Shown here one piece after another: positions 1 to 6,745 of a stretch of DNA of 46,629 nt (positions within the stretch are counted from its first letter, which is position 1; each line of letters starts with the position of its first letter). Position numbers and translations under genes: made by a program. Below the pieces are notes generated by a model. That model was not told the origin of the DNA and did not search any database. It saw only the letters and a list, made by a program, of their open reading frames with translations. The stretch lies in the NCBI GenBank assembly GCA_016933215.1, contig JAFGBH010000021.1, positions 1-46,629 of the forward strand, given 5' to 3'. The stretch is from Deltaproteobacteria bacterium. Its GTDB lineage: Bacteria; Desulfobacterota; Syntrophia; Syntrophales; UBA2210.

Positions 1-60
1 CAGGAAGTACTTGGTGGCTAAGAAAATCCCCTTTTCTCCTATCGTTCAGCGAATTTTTAA

Positions 61-585
61 TCACAGTTTATTTTTCTCGAACAAGTAAAAAAGCCCGATA
101 TAGATCACCGTCAAGATGGCAATCATAACCCAGTGATTCAATCCGAGGATATCGGCAAGTGTTATCTTGCCGTAGCTGCCCCAGACAAGGATCGTCGATT
201 TCATTGCCGGATATACCTCTGCGTAGATGGCGGCGCCGATCAGCATGCCGATTATACCGATTAATGCATCCCATCTTCCCTCTCCCAGGGCACCGGCAGC
301 CGTGCCCGGACAATATCCCAGAAGTGCCCATCCGATTCCAAATATGAGGCCACCGATGATATTTGCTCCGAGGGATGTCGCTTTGACACTCAAGGTGATG
401 ATGCCGAAATCTTTCAAGAGATATATGCCTATCATTCCCACGATAATCGCGGAAAGCATGAATTTGAAGATTGTCATATCCAGCAGACGCATTGCTCCGA
501 CCTGCTTGTCATAGCGGATGACATGCGCCCTCTGCATGAGGAATCCAAAGAGAATTCCCGTAACGAGTCCGTAGATAAGCTCCAT
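61..585 (-). CDS. YeeE/YedE family membrane protein, Cys-containing half
   Basis: This 174-residue, strongly hydrophobic protein matches the C-terminal-type half of the YeeE/YedE family, channel-like membrane proteins for thiosulfate or related sulfur compounds, with selenium also proposed. An N-terminal stretch with GFLMQRAHVIRYD (about 14-26) and the conserved GYCPGT motif (Cys92) are visible, with roughly four membrane segments. It starts 4 nt after the stop of the Sec-containing half-protein upstream, and its AAGGAG ribosome site lies in the last codons of that gene, so the two are probably translationally coupled and assemble together. Its own stop codon is TGA, which shows that TGA also terminates here. 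The substrate is inferred only from the family. Confidence 0.88.
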   Translation of the reverse strand: MELIYGLVTGILFGFLMQRAHVIRYDKQVGAMRLLDMTIFKFMLSAIIVGMIGIYLLKDFGIITLSVKATSLGANIIGGLIFGIGWALLGYCPGTAAGALGEGRWDALIGIIGMLIGAAIYAEVYPAMKSTILVWGSYGKITLADILGLNHWVMIAILTVIYIGLFYLFEKNKL

Positions 586-589
586 GTCG

Positions 590-1108
590 CTACTCCTTTC
601 CGTAAAGGATGCGTGCCATTATCACACCGGCACCGAAAAAGCACAGCAATGAGACAAAACCACTTACCGACATCTGAGCCAGACCGCTCAGTCCGTGCCC
701 GCTCGGTCACCCTCCGGCCATTCGGGCTCCGAAGAGGGCTATAATCCCGCCGAGAAAGGCGATGACAAACCGCTTTGTTCTGGCGGGGCCAAACCTTTCT
801 TTCCACATTGGTGGTACAGCGGTTACGGAAAAATCACGAGACATCCGGGCGGCACCAAAGGAACCCAGGATAATGCCAACCACGAACAGCATCTGCCAGT
901 CAACTTTGACCTTTGTTTTTGAGAAATAGGGCGAATTTGTCACATGGTCCGATACAATCGATTTTTCGAGAAAACCGGCGGAGCGAACAAATGTGGTTGA
1001 TGCTCCGAAATACTGTCCCGCCACGAGGACGGAAAGACACAGGACAACACCCGCAAGGGCACCCGCAACATAGGGCGACCACGGCTTCTGATGCAGTAAC
1101 TCGCTCAT
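590..1108 (-). CDS. YeeE/YedE family selenoprotein (in-frame TGA = Sec134)
   Basis: Conventional reading stops at TGA 707-709 after 133 residues, in the middle of the family signature. Read as selenocysteine, the frame gives 172 residues with GARMAGG-U-PSGHGLSG at 127-142, where related proteins have Cys at U134. The extra 38 residues supply the rest of the motif and a last membrane segment (about 146-165). The product is then about as long as its 174-residue neighbour, and the TAG at 590-592 lies 4 nt before that gene. A hairpin fitting a bacterial SECIS follows the TGA. The ATG at 1106-1108 has AAAGGAGG 11 nt upstream, a slightly long gap. Predicted role: one half of a two-protein sulfur- or selenium-compound channel. 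A recent nonsense mutation is the alternative, but the perfect hairpin and conserved downstream coding argue against it. Confidence 0.85.
593..598 (-). promoter_or_regulatory. Ribosome binding site inside the end of the selenoprotein gene
   Basis: AAGGAG encodes the final Lys-Glu of the read-through product and sits 7 nt before the ATG at 585. The upstream frame therefore ends exactly over the initiation site of the next gene. This is typical of coupled genes and indicates that the frame past the TGA is genuinely translated. Confidence 0.75.
674..709 (-). promoter_or_regulatory. Candidate bacterial SECIS element with Sec TGA codon
   Basis: Reading the minus strand, TGA (709-707) is followed by C, a context that favours recoding. 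After 15 nt comes a perfect hairpin, CTGAGC-GGTCTG-GCTCAG, at 691-674. The loop contains GGTCT, the same apical sequence that SelB recognises in the E. coli fdhF element, placed about one codon further from the TGA than in fdhF. The hairpin lies inside codons for the conserved GLSGLAQ segment, so coding and structure coexist. No selA, selB, selC or selD is present in the window to confirm the machinery. Confidence 0.8.
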
Positions 1109-1190
1109 TTTTTATGATTCCTCCTTTCCTTGTTTTGTTGATTCACCTTTACTCTAAAATAAAAAGGGTACCTGTCTGCTGAGGCCGGTT

Positions 1191-1523
1191 TTAAAAGCCA
1201 ATTTTTTCAGGCGGTCGCCGTTCGGGAACGTAGTTGTGGGGGATTTTTTCTTCGTTCCATTCCTTAGAGACATAGAGGTTGCAGTAGCAGCTTCCGTAGG
1301 CTTCAACATCGGGCGCCCTGTATGCACAGGGACAGACAATATCACTGTCCTTTTCCCGGTCTCCCGCCGCAAGCCTGCATGGACAGCTCATATATCCGTA
1401 CCTTTTTTTGTTGATGATCAGGGCCTCGAGGAGCTCGAGCACCCGTTCTTTGTCGCTGTTAAAATAGTAACCCTTTGGCTCCTGGACCTTTTTCAGCATC
1501 TCATAGAGTTGTTCTCTCTCCAT
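1191..1523 (-). CDS. Ferredoxin-thioredoxin reductase catalytic-type protein
   Basis: The 110-residue product has the three paired-cysteine motifs of the FTR catalytic subunit: CPC (47-49), CPC (64-66) and CYC (79-81, CHC in plant enzymes). These normally hold a [4Fe-4S] cluster next to a redox disulfide that passes electrons from ferredoxin to a thioredoxin-like partner. No variable FTR subunit is nearby, as is usual for stand-alone FTR-like proteins of anaerobes. Its ATG overlaps the stop of the glutaredoxin-like gene by one base (TAATG), so that protein is the likely disulfide partner. The CYC form is a modest deviation from the plant motif. Confidence 0.9.
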   Translation of the reverse strand: MEREQLYEMLKKVQEPKGYYFNSDKERVLELLEALIINKKRYGYMSCPCRLAAGDREKDSDIVCPCAYRAPDVEAYGSCYCNLYVSKEWNEEKIPHNYVPERRPPEKIGF

Positions 1524-1777
1524 TATAATCCCAAGGCCTCCCTTATCTCGTTTTCCTTAAACCCAACGATGACCCTTTCGCCGATGATAATGGTGGGGAA
1601 GGAGCAACGCGGGTTGAATTTTTTCAAATCTTCGATGATCGCCTGCCTCTCTTCACCTTCAAGGAGATCGACATCAACAAAGTCGTACTTCACTTCGCAG
1701 TCACTCAGGAATTTCTTGGTGGCCTTGCAGTGGCTGCAGGTGCTGAGCGTGTACATTCTGACCTCTTTTTCTGACAT
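1523..1777 (-). CDS. Glutaredoxin/thioredoxin-fold protein with CSHC active site
   Basis: The 84-residue protein has a CSHC redox motif (Cys14-Cys17) after the first strand and a cis-Pro segment FPT (Pro61), the two hallmarks of the glutaredoxin fold. The start at ATG 1777 is chosen because AAAGGAGG lies 5 nt upstream; an ATG eight codons earlier has no such site. It is the first gene of the operon and overlaps the FTR-type gene by one base. Likely role: small dithiol carrier reduced by the FTR-like protein and possibly serving the YeeE/YedE pair. Cys27 and Cys58 are additional thiols of unknown use. Confidence 0.88.
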   Translation of the reverse strand: MSEKEVRMYTLSTCSHCKATKKFLSDCEVKYDFVDVDLLEGEERQAIIEDLKKFNPRCSFPTIIIGERVIVGFKENEIREALGL

Positions 1778-2165
1778 TATGGCCTCCTTTCGATACTGCA
1801 AAAAGACGTTTCAGACTGCTGTCAAAATCTAAGTTCTGCAGTTTTACGGATGACGGTTCAAAAAGGAATTATCATGTGTATAGTCATTGAAATTGCAGTG
1901 ATCGGTACTTCCGGAACGAATTCGTATATGGATGTAAGAGGTGCCCTCTCAGGTTACGATACCCCCGTACGTCATCGGTTTGCCTATATTATACACCACA
2001 ATACCGATTTTTCCAGGGATTTGAGGAGAATATGCCGTCAAAAACTGAAGCTGGATCAGTGCACCAAAACAAAACTTGGCGTGGTTAATGATTTATGGCA
2101 CTATAGAGAAGACGCTGTTAGAATAAAGAAACACTGATCAATATAATATGAACAGGGGGTGTATC
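1778..2165. other. Divergent intergenic region without a supported gene
   Basis: This is the only long gene-free stretch of the window. It separates the minus-strand redox/YeeE operon from the plus-strand bacterioferritin gene and must hold both promoters. I see AT-rich -10-like stretches near 1985-1994 and 2142-2147 but no convincing -35 partner at proper spacing. A 95-codon frame (1850-2137) has no ribosome site and no recognisable features. No Fur-box-like palindrome stood out by eye. Confidence 0.5.
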
Positions 2166-2705
2166 ATGGTTCAGGATTCTTTGAAAAAAAAGAGGGAAAA
2201 GGTCATCGACGTCCTGAATAAGGCACGGTCGATGGAGCTGCAGGCGATCCATCAGTACATGAATCAGCACTACAATCTCGACGATATGGATTACGGAGAT
2301 CTGGCGGCGAAGGTAAAGCTCATTGCCATCGACGAGATGCGCCATGCAGAGATGTTCGCCGAGCGGATCAAGGAGTTGGGGGGCGAGCCGACCACGGAAT
2401 CCGCGGGAAAGGTGAAAAAGGGGCAGAAGGTGGAAGGGATGTTTCCTTTTGACTCGAAGCTCGAGGACGATACGATCAGCATTTACAATGACTTCCTCCT
2501 GATCTGCCGCGAAAACGGCGACAGCACGAGCATGAAGCTTTTCGAAGCAATCATCGATGAGGAACAGATACACTTCAACTACTTTGACAATGTGAGCGAT
2601 CACATCGCGAAACTCGGCTCCGCCTATCTTGCCCAGAAAGCAGGTACACCGTCGGCAACGGGTCTGCAGACCCAGGGGTTTGTCGCCCGTGAAGGCGGGG
2701 AATAG
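2166..2705 (+). CDS. bfr: Bacterioferritin-like iron storage protein
   Basis: The 179-residue four-helix protein shows ferritin di-iron ligands: Glu24 in the first helix, Glu57-x-x-His60 (IDEMRHAE) and Glu133-x-x-His136 (DEEQIHF). Met58 sits where bacterioferritin has its axial haem ligand, which favours bacterioferritin over Dps or non-haem ferritin. The start at 2166 is chosen because AGGGGG lies 6 nt upstream; the ATG at 2148 has no site. The C-terminal tail of about 20 residues (Ser/Thr/Gly/Gln-rich) exceeds E. coli Bfr. It oxidises and stores iron in the cytoplasm, consistent with oxidative-stress protection beside the thiol-redox operon. Confidence 0.88.
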   Translation: MVQDSLKKKREKVIDVLNKARSMELQAIHQYMNQHYNLDDMDYGDLAAKVKLIAIDEMRHAEMFAERIKELGGEPTTESAGKVKKGQKVEGMFPFDSKLEDDTISIYNDFLLICRENGDSTSMKLFEAIIDEEQIHFNYFDNVSDHIAKLGSAYLAQKAGTPSATGLQTQGFVAREGGE

Positions 2706-2825
2706 AACGGCGGGGATTTCGACATGATTCCAGATCAGCCGAAAGGCGAAGGTTGCGTCGTGTCGGGAGGTCTGGCCTGCTCTTTGGTCAGCCGAATAAT
2801 TTCACAATAAATCAGGGGAGGAAAA

Positions 2826-4166
2826 ATGGGTATTCCTGAGTCGTCGCCGGATTTTGCGAACATATACCGCCATCCGGCAGAGTTGCTGCAGAATCTCATT
2901 CGTTTTGATACGACCAATCCGCCGGGCAATGAGGCGGCCTGTGTCGGATACATCGATAAACTCCTGACCGGTGCCGGGTTTGAAACGGTACTCCTTGCCA
3001 AAGACGAAAATCGCCCGAATCTGATAACCCGGCTTAAGGGAAAGGGAAACGCCCCGCCTCTTCTTATGTACGGACATGTGGATGTAGTTACCACGGCAAA
3101 TCAGGTGTGGAAATATCCCCCTTTCGAGGGGAAAGAAGCGGAGGGATTCATATGGGGCCGCGGTGCCCTTGATATGAAAAACGGCGTTGCCATGATGATC
3201 GCGGCACTTCTCCGTGCAAAGGATGAGGGCTTGACGCCCGAGGGCGATGTGATCCTCGCCGTTCTCTCAGATGAGGAGGCGGCGGGCGATTTCGGGGCCC
3301 GTTTCCTCGTTGAAAATCATCCGGAGCATTTCGAAGGGGTGCGCTACGCCATCGGCGAGTTCGGGGGACATTCCACCACGATCGGAAATAAAAGGTTTTA
3401 TTCAATTCAGACTACAGAAAAGCAGATGTGCTGGCTGAGGGCGACTGTCCGAGGCCCCGGCGGGCACGGTGCCCGGCCCATGCGGGGGGGCGCAATGAAA
3501 AAGCTTTCCTCTTTCCTCGAAACACTGGACAAAACCCGTCTCCCCGTCCACATTACGCCCGTCGCCCGCCAGATGATCGAGGAAACGGCCTTGATTCTCC
3601 CCTTTCCTAAGAGATTTATCTTTCGCCAGATACTTAAGCCCTATCTGACAGATTTTATCCTGAAATTCCTCGGCGAGATGGGACGAAATCTGGGAGCGCT
3701 CCTGCATAATACGGTGAATGCGACCATTGTCAGGGGCGGTGAGAAAATCAACGTGATCCCGAGTGAGATTACCGTTGATATGGATGGCCGCATCCTTCCA
3801 GGGTACGATGCGGATGATATGATAAGAGAAATCAGAGCAATTGCCGGTGACGATGTGGAGATCGAGGTACTTCGCCATGAAGTTTATCCATCGAAGGTGA
3901 ATATGGGGCTCTTCGGCCTTCTGGCCGATATCATGTCCGACGCAGATCCGGGGAGTAATTCGGTGCCCTTTCTCCTTCCGGCCATCACCGACGGGCGGAT
4001 CTTTGCCCGACTCGGCATACAGACCTATGGATTTATCCCGATGAAGCTCCCCGCCGATTTCAACTTCTTCGAAACCATCCACGCCGCCGATGAACGCATC
4101 CCGATAGAGGCGGTCACATTCGGGACCGATATTCTGTACACGTTGTTACAGCGTTACGGGAGGTAA
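2826..4166 (+). CDS. M20 family metallopeptidase / deacylase
   Basis: The 446-residue protein has the M20 (ArgE/DapE/ACY1/CPG2) layout. GHVD at 83-86 supplies a metal His84 with Asp86, LDMK gives bridging Asp116, SDEE (149-151) the catalytic Glu pair, Glu178 (GEFGG) another ligand, and IHAADE near the end the last His (about 419). A dimerisation insert lies between about 200 and 320. GGGGAGG precedes the ATG at 2826. The family removes an acyl group or N-terminal residue from small peptides or acyl-amino acids; the exact substrate is not readable. It stands alone, followed by a bidirectional terminator, so neighbours do not suggest a pathway. Confidence 0.9.
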   Translation: MGIPESSPDFANIYRHPAELLQNLIRFDTTNPPGNEAACVGYIDKLLTGAGFETVLLAKDENRPNLITRLKGKGNAPPLLMYGHVDVVTTANQVWKYPPFEGKEAEGFIWGRGALDMKNGVAMMIAALLRAKDEGLTPEGDVILAVLSDEEAAGDFGARFLVENHPEHFEGVRYAIGEFGGHSTTIGNKRFYSIQTTEKQMCWLRATVRGPGGHGARPMRGGAMKKLSSFLETLDKTRLPVHITPVARQMIEETALILPFPKRFIFRQILKPYLTDFILKFLGEMGRNLGALLHNTVNATIVRGGEKINVIPSEITVDMDGRILPGYDADDMIREIRAIAGDDVEIEVLRHEVYPSKVNMGLFGLLADIMSDADPGSNSVPFLLPAITDGRIFARLGIQTYGFIPMKLPADFNFFETIHAADERIPIEAVTFGTDILYTLLQRYGR

Positions 4167-4187
4167 CGCTCTTTTTCGGGGCCATAT

Positions 4188-4225
4188 AAAAAGAGGAACC
4201 GCAGGTAAGTGCGATTCCTCTTTTT
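4188..4225. terminator. Bidirectional intrinsic terminator
   Basis: AAAAAGAGGAA (4188-4198) pairs with TTCCTCTTTTT (4215-4225), and an inner CGCA/TGCG pair closes a short loop. The A-run on one side and T-run on the other let it work for the M20 gene on the plus strand and for the gap-tpiA-secG-tRNA-Leu unit on the minus strand. Confidence 0.9.
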
Positions 4226-4244
4226 ATAATAGGTATAATAAAGA

Positions 4245-4331
4245 TGGTGCCGAAGCCGGGACTTGAACCCGGACGGGCGTAACCCACTACCCCCTCAAGA
4301 TAGCGTGTCTACCATATTCCACCACTTCGGC
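4245..4331 (-). tRNA. tRNA-Leu (anticodon GAG)
   Basis: An 87-nt class II tRNA including encoded CCA. The acceptor stem GCCGAAG/CTTCGGC pairs fully, the anticodon loop TTGAGGG gives GAG, a long variable arm follows, and the T-arm loop reads TTCAAGT. It lies directly downstream of secG, the same secG-tRNA-Leu(GAG) linkage as E. coli secG-leuU, and is probably processed from the secG transcript. Confidence 0.97.
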
Positions 4332-4403
4332 TTTCTGAAAAAACGTAGTTTCTTTGTGCGACATTGTCAATATAAAATAGGTTCACTTTCGTCAACCCTT
4401 TTT

Positions 4404-4754
4404 TTACTGTTCCTGCGTTTCTCCTGCGGCAGGTACCTCGACGGGGATATCTGCCTTCTGCGTGTCGTCCGCCGGTATCGTCCGCTCCGCCGCCGGTATC
4501 GCCGGACCTTCTATGATTGATACGGTCTTATGGGCGGCGAAATAGGCAAGCCATAGCGAGGTCAACATGAAAACGACGGCGATAACGGTAGTCATTTTTC
4601 CAAGAAACGTTCCGGCACCGCTGCTTCCAAAAACTGTCTGACTCGACCCCCCGAAGGCAGCACCCATATCTGCCCCCTTTCCCGTCTGTAAGAGCACGAC
4701 CAGGATCAGGGCGACGCACATAAGGACATGAACGCTCGTTATGATAATGTGCAC
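4404..4754 (-). CDS. secG: Preprotein translocase subunit SecG
   Basis: The 116-residue protein has the SecG layout. There is a first membrane helix (about 4-22), the conserved cytoplasmic loop with LLQTGKGADMGAAFGG and the Ser/Gly-rich segment FGSSGAGTFLGK, and a second helix (about 54-73). The acidic, Pro/Ala-rich C-terminal tail (about 80-116) is a common lineage-specific extension. It assists SecYE in protein export; secY and secE are also in this window at 34062 and 9086. It follows tpiA by 27 nt and is followed by tRNA-Leu(GAG). Confidence 0.95.
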   Translation of the reverse strand: MHIIITSVHVLMCVALILVVLLQTGKGADMGAAFGGSSQTVFGSSGAGTFLGKMTTVIAVVFMLTSLWLAYFAAHKTVSIIEGPAIPAAERTIPADDTQKADIPVEVPAAGETQEQ

Positions 4755-4781
4755 TGTTTTGTTCTCCTTCTTTTCGATATA

Positions 4782-5531
4782 TTAATATCTTATTATCCCT
4801 GTAAAGGATGTAACGTCAAGACTCGCACCGCCCACCAGGGCACCATTGATATTGGGCTTATCCATAAGTTCCCCTATGTTTTGAGGGGTAACGCTCCCGC
4901 CATACATAATGGCGGTTCCGATGCCCGCATCCTCACCGAATTCGGAGGATAGTATTTCCCGTATGAACCGGTGGACCTCTTCTGCCAGCTCCGGCGTCGC
5001 AGTCTTTCCAGTGCCTATTGCCCAAACGGGCTCGTAGGCGATTGAAACGCACTCTATATCACCAGTGGATATATTATTCAATCCCTCTTTTACCTGTTTT
5101 TTTATAATATCGAAGGTCGCTTCCGATTCACGCTGCTCGAGGGTTTCCCCAACGCAGACAATTGGTTTGATCCCGAATTTCAGCGCTGCCTGTAACTTTT
5201 TGTTGACCGTCTCATTCGTCTCTCCGAAGAGGGTACGCCGCTCCGAATGGCCGATGAGAATGTATTGGCAGCCCATATCGGCGAGCATGGGGGCGGAGAT
5301 CTCTCCCGTAAAGGCACCCTTTTCCTCCCAGTGCATATTCTGCGCCGAGAGCTGAACCGTTGAGCCTTTGAGTACCTGGGAGACGGCATAGAGCGCCGTC
5401 GCGGGCGGGGCGATGATAACCTCCCGCTCTTCGAGACCTTCGCATTCCTTCGCCAGTCTCTGGGAAAAATCGACCGACTCGGCGACGGTCTTGTGCATCT
5501 TCCAGTTTGCCGCGATGATCGGTTTTATCAT
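4782..5531 (-). CDS. tpiA: Triosephosphate isomerase
   Basis: The 249-residue TIM-barrel enzyme interconverts dihydroxyacetone phosphate and glyceraldehyde 3-phosphate. Active-site residues are present: NWKMH (Asn9, Lys11), His95 in GHSERR, Glu167 in YEPVWAIGTG, and a C-terminal phosphate-binding YGGSV segment. Length is normal. It lies 4 nt behind gap, so the two are co-transcribed, and is followed by secG. The usual pgk gene between gap and tpiA is absent. Confidence 0.98.
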   Translation of the reverse strand: MIKPIIAANWKMHKTVAESVDFSQRLAKECEGLEEREVIIAPPATALYAVSQVLKGSTVQLSAQNMHWEEKGAFTGEISAPMLADMGCQYILIGHSERRTLFGETNETVNKKLQAALKFGIKPIVCVGETLEQRESEATFDIIKKQVKEGLNNISTGDIECVSIAYEPVWAIGTGKTATPELAEEVHRFIREILSSEFGEDAGIGTAIMYGGSVTPQNIGELMDKPNINGALVGGASLDVTSFTGIIRY

Positions 5532-5535
5532 TGGA

Positions 5536-6549
5536 TCATTTCTCCATTAATGTGCCGATGTAAATGGCAAGGTCCCTCATCCTGCATGCGTAACCGCTTT
5601 CGTTATCATACCAGGAAAAGACCTTCACAAAGTTTCCGTCGATGACCTTTGTCAGAGGACCGTCGACAATAGATGAGTGGGGATCACTGGTGAAATCAAC
5701 GGAGACGAGTTCTTCTTCGCAGAAGGACATAATTCCCTTCATGGTTCCTTCCGCCGCCTTTTTCAGTGCGCTGTTCACATCGTTCACGGTGACAGCGCTT
5801 TTTACCTCGACGGCCAGATCGACGAGAGACACGTTGGGTGTGGGAACCCGAAGGGCTATGCCGTCGAGTTTGCCCTTCATCTCGGGGATCACTTCTCCCA
5901 CGGCGGAAGCGGCTCCCGTCGAGGTGGGAATAATTGAAAGCGCGGCAGCCCTTGCCCTCCGCAGGTCTTTGTGAGAACCGTCGAGTATTCTCTGATCCAT
6001 CGTATAGGAATGGACCGTCGTCATGAGGCCTTTTGTGATAGAGAAGTTGTCGTTGATGACCTTGACCACCGGTGCAATACAGTTGGTCGTGCATGAGGCG
6101 TTGGAGATGATGTGGTGTTTTCCCGGGTCATAGGAATCTTCGTTGACTCCCATGACAAAGGTGCCGTCGATGCCCTTTCCGGGGGCCGCAATAATGACCT
6201 TCTTCGCGCCCGCATCGAGATGCCCTTGACACTCCTCCCGCTTCCTGAATTTGCCTGTCGACTCCATCACCACGTCGATACCGAGCTCATTCCAGGGGAG
6301 GCTTGAAAGTTCGTCAGTCACATTCGTGACCCTGATTTTCCTGTCACCCACGATGAGGAAATCGCCATCGGCGGAAACCTCAGCCCCTATTTTTCCGTGG
6401 ACCGAATCGTATTTCAAAAGATGTACGAGTGTTTCAGCCTTCGCACGTGTGTTGACGGCAACGATTTCTATGTCATTTCTGTCCAGACAGCCGCGGATAA
6501 TAAATCGTCCGACCCTGCCGAATCCGTTTATTGCAACTCTCACACCCAT
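5536..6549 (-). CDS. gap: Glyceraldehyde-3-phosphate dehydrogenase, NADP-type signature
   Basis: The 337-residue enzyme has the N-terminal Rossmann motif INGFGRVGR (8-16), catalytic Cys153 (SNASCTTNC) and His180 (VHSYT). Two cofactor-specificity positions are unusual. The Asp usually at about residue 34 is replaced (VNTRAKAE), and the Leu-Pro before HKDLRR is Gly191-Ser192. Loss of this Asp together with small residue plus Ser is the pattern of NADP-using GapA/GapB forms, so a gluconeogenic, NADPH-linked role is inferred. AGGAGG lies 6 nt before the ATG. It heads the gap-tpiA-secG-tRNA-Leu unit; a second, NAD-type gap may exist elsewhere. Confidence 0.96.
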   Translation of the reverse strand: MGVRVAINGFGRVGRFIIRGCLDRNDIEIVAVNTRAKAETLVHLLKYDSVHGKIGAEVSADGDFLIVGDRKIRVTNVTDELSSLPWNELGIDVVMESTGKFRKREECQGHLDAGAKKVIIAAPGKGIDGTFVMGVNEDSYDPGKHHIISNASCTTNCIAPVVKVINDNFSITKGLMTTVHSYTMDQRILDGSHKDLRRARAAALSIIPTSTGAASAVGEVIPEMKGKLDGIALRVPTPNVSLVDLAVEVKSAVTVNDVNSALKKAAEGTMKGIMSFCEEELVSVDFTSDPHSSIVDGPLTKVIDGNFVKVFSWYDNESGYACRMRDLAIYIGTLMEK

Positions 6550-6609
6550 AAGGGACCTCCTGGAAAATTATTGTAACAGCATCGGTTCCCTTTTACAATC
6601 AGGCACGTG

Positions 6610-6636
6610 ATAGTATATAGATCGATTATTAGTCAA
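6610..6636 (-). promoter_or_regulatory. Possible promoter of gap-tpiA-secG
   Basis: On the minus strand TTGACT (6636-6631) and TACTAT (6615-6610) are separated by 15 nt, about 60 nt before the gap start codon. The -35 is good, but spacing and -10 are suboptimal, so this is tentative. Confidence 0.35.
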
Positions 6637-6687
6637 TATTTTTTTGGCATAATTTAGGCAGGGGTGGCAAAATCAGGCAATCCATTC

Positions 6688-6716
6688 TTGACAGGAAGGA
6701 TATTCCTTTATAAAGT
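6688..6716 (+). promoter_or_regulatory. Sigma-70-type promoter for the AmmeMemoRadiSam gene
   Basis: A perfect TTGACA (6688-6693) and TAAAGT (6711-6716) are separated by exactly 17 nt, and the predicted start lies some 20 nt before the coding region. Confidence 0.7.
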
Positions 6717-6745
6717 TCCCAAATCTAAAGAAAGTTTCCAGGAAT

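Noticed and set aside
707-709. TGA as a true stop or a pseudogene of the YeeE/YedE protein
   Set aside because: The frame beyond it stays open, completes the family motif and last helix, and ends at the next gene's ribosome site, with a SECIS-like hairpin in place. Decay or sequencing error would not produce this combination.
474-806. 110-codon minus-strand frame across the end of the selenoprotein gene
   Set aside because: It is in another frame, Arg/Ser-rich, with no family resemblance; it is a shadow of the YeeE/YedE genes.
590-1108. General reassignment of TGA to an amino acid
   Set aside because: TGA is the normal stop of the neighbouring YeeE/YedE gene, rpmD and secY, each at the expected family length.
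1236-1832. 198-codon plus-strand frame
   Set aside because: It is antisense to the glutaredoxin-FTR genes, whose motifs are clear; no ribosome site.
1850-2137. 95-codon plus-strand frame upstream of bacterioferritin
   Set aside because: No ribosome site, no recognisable domain and unremarkable composition; it likely lies in a promoter region.
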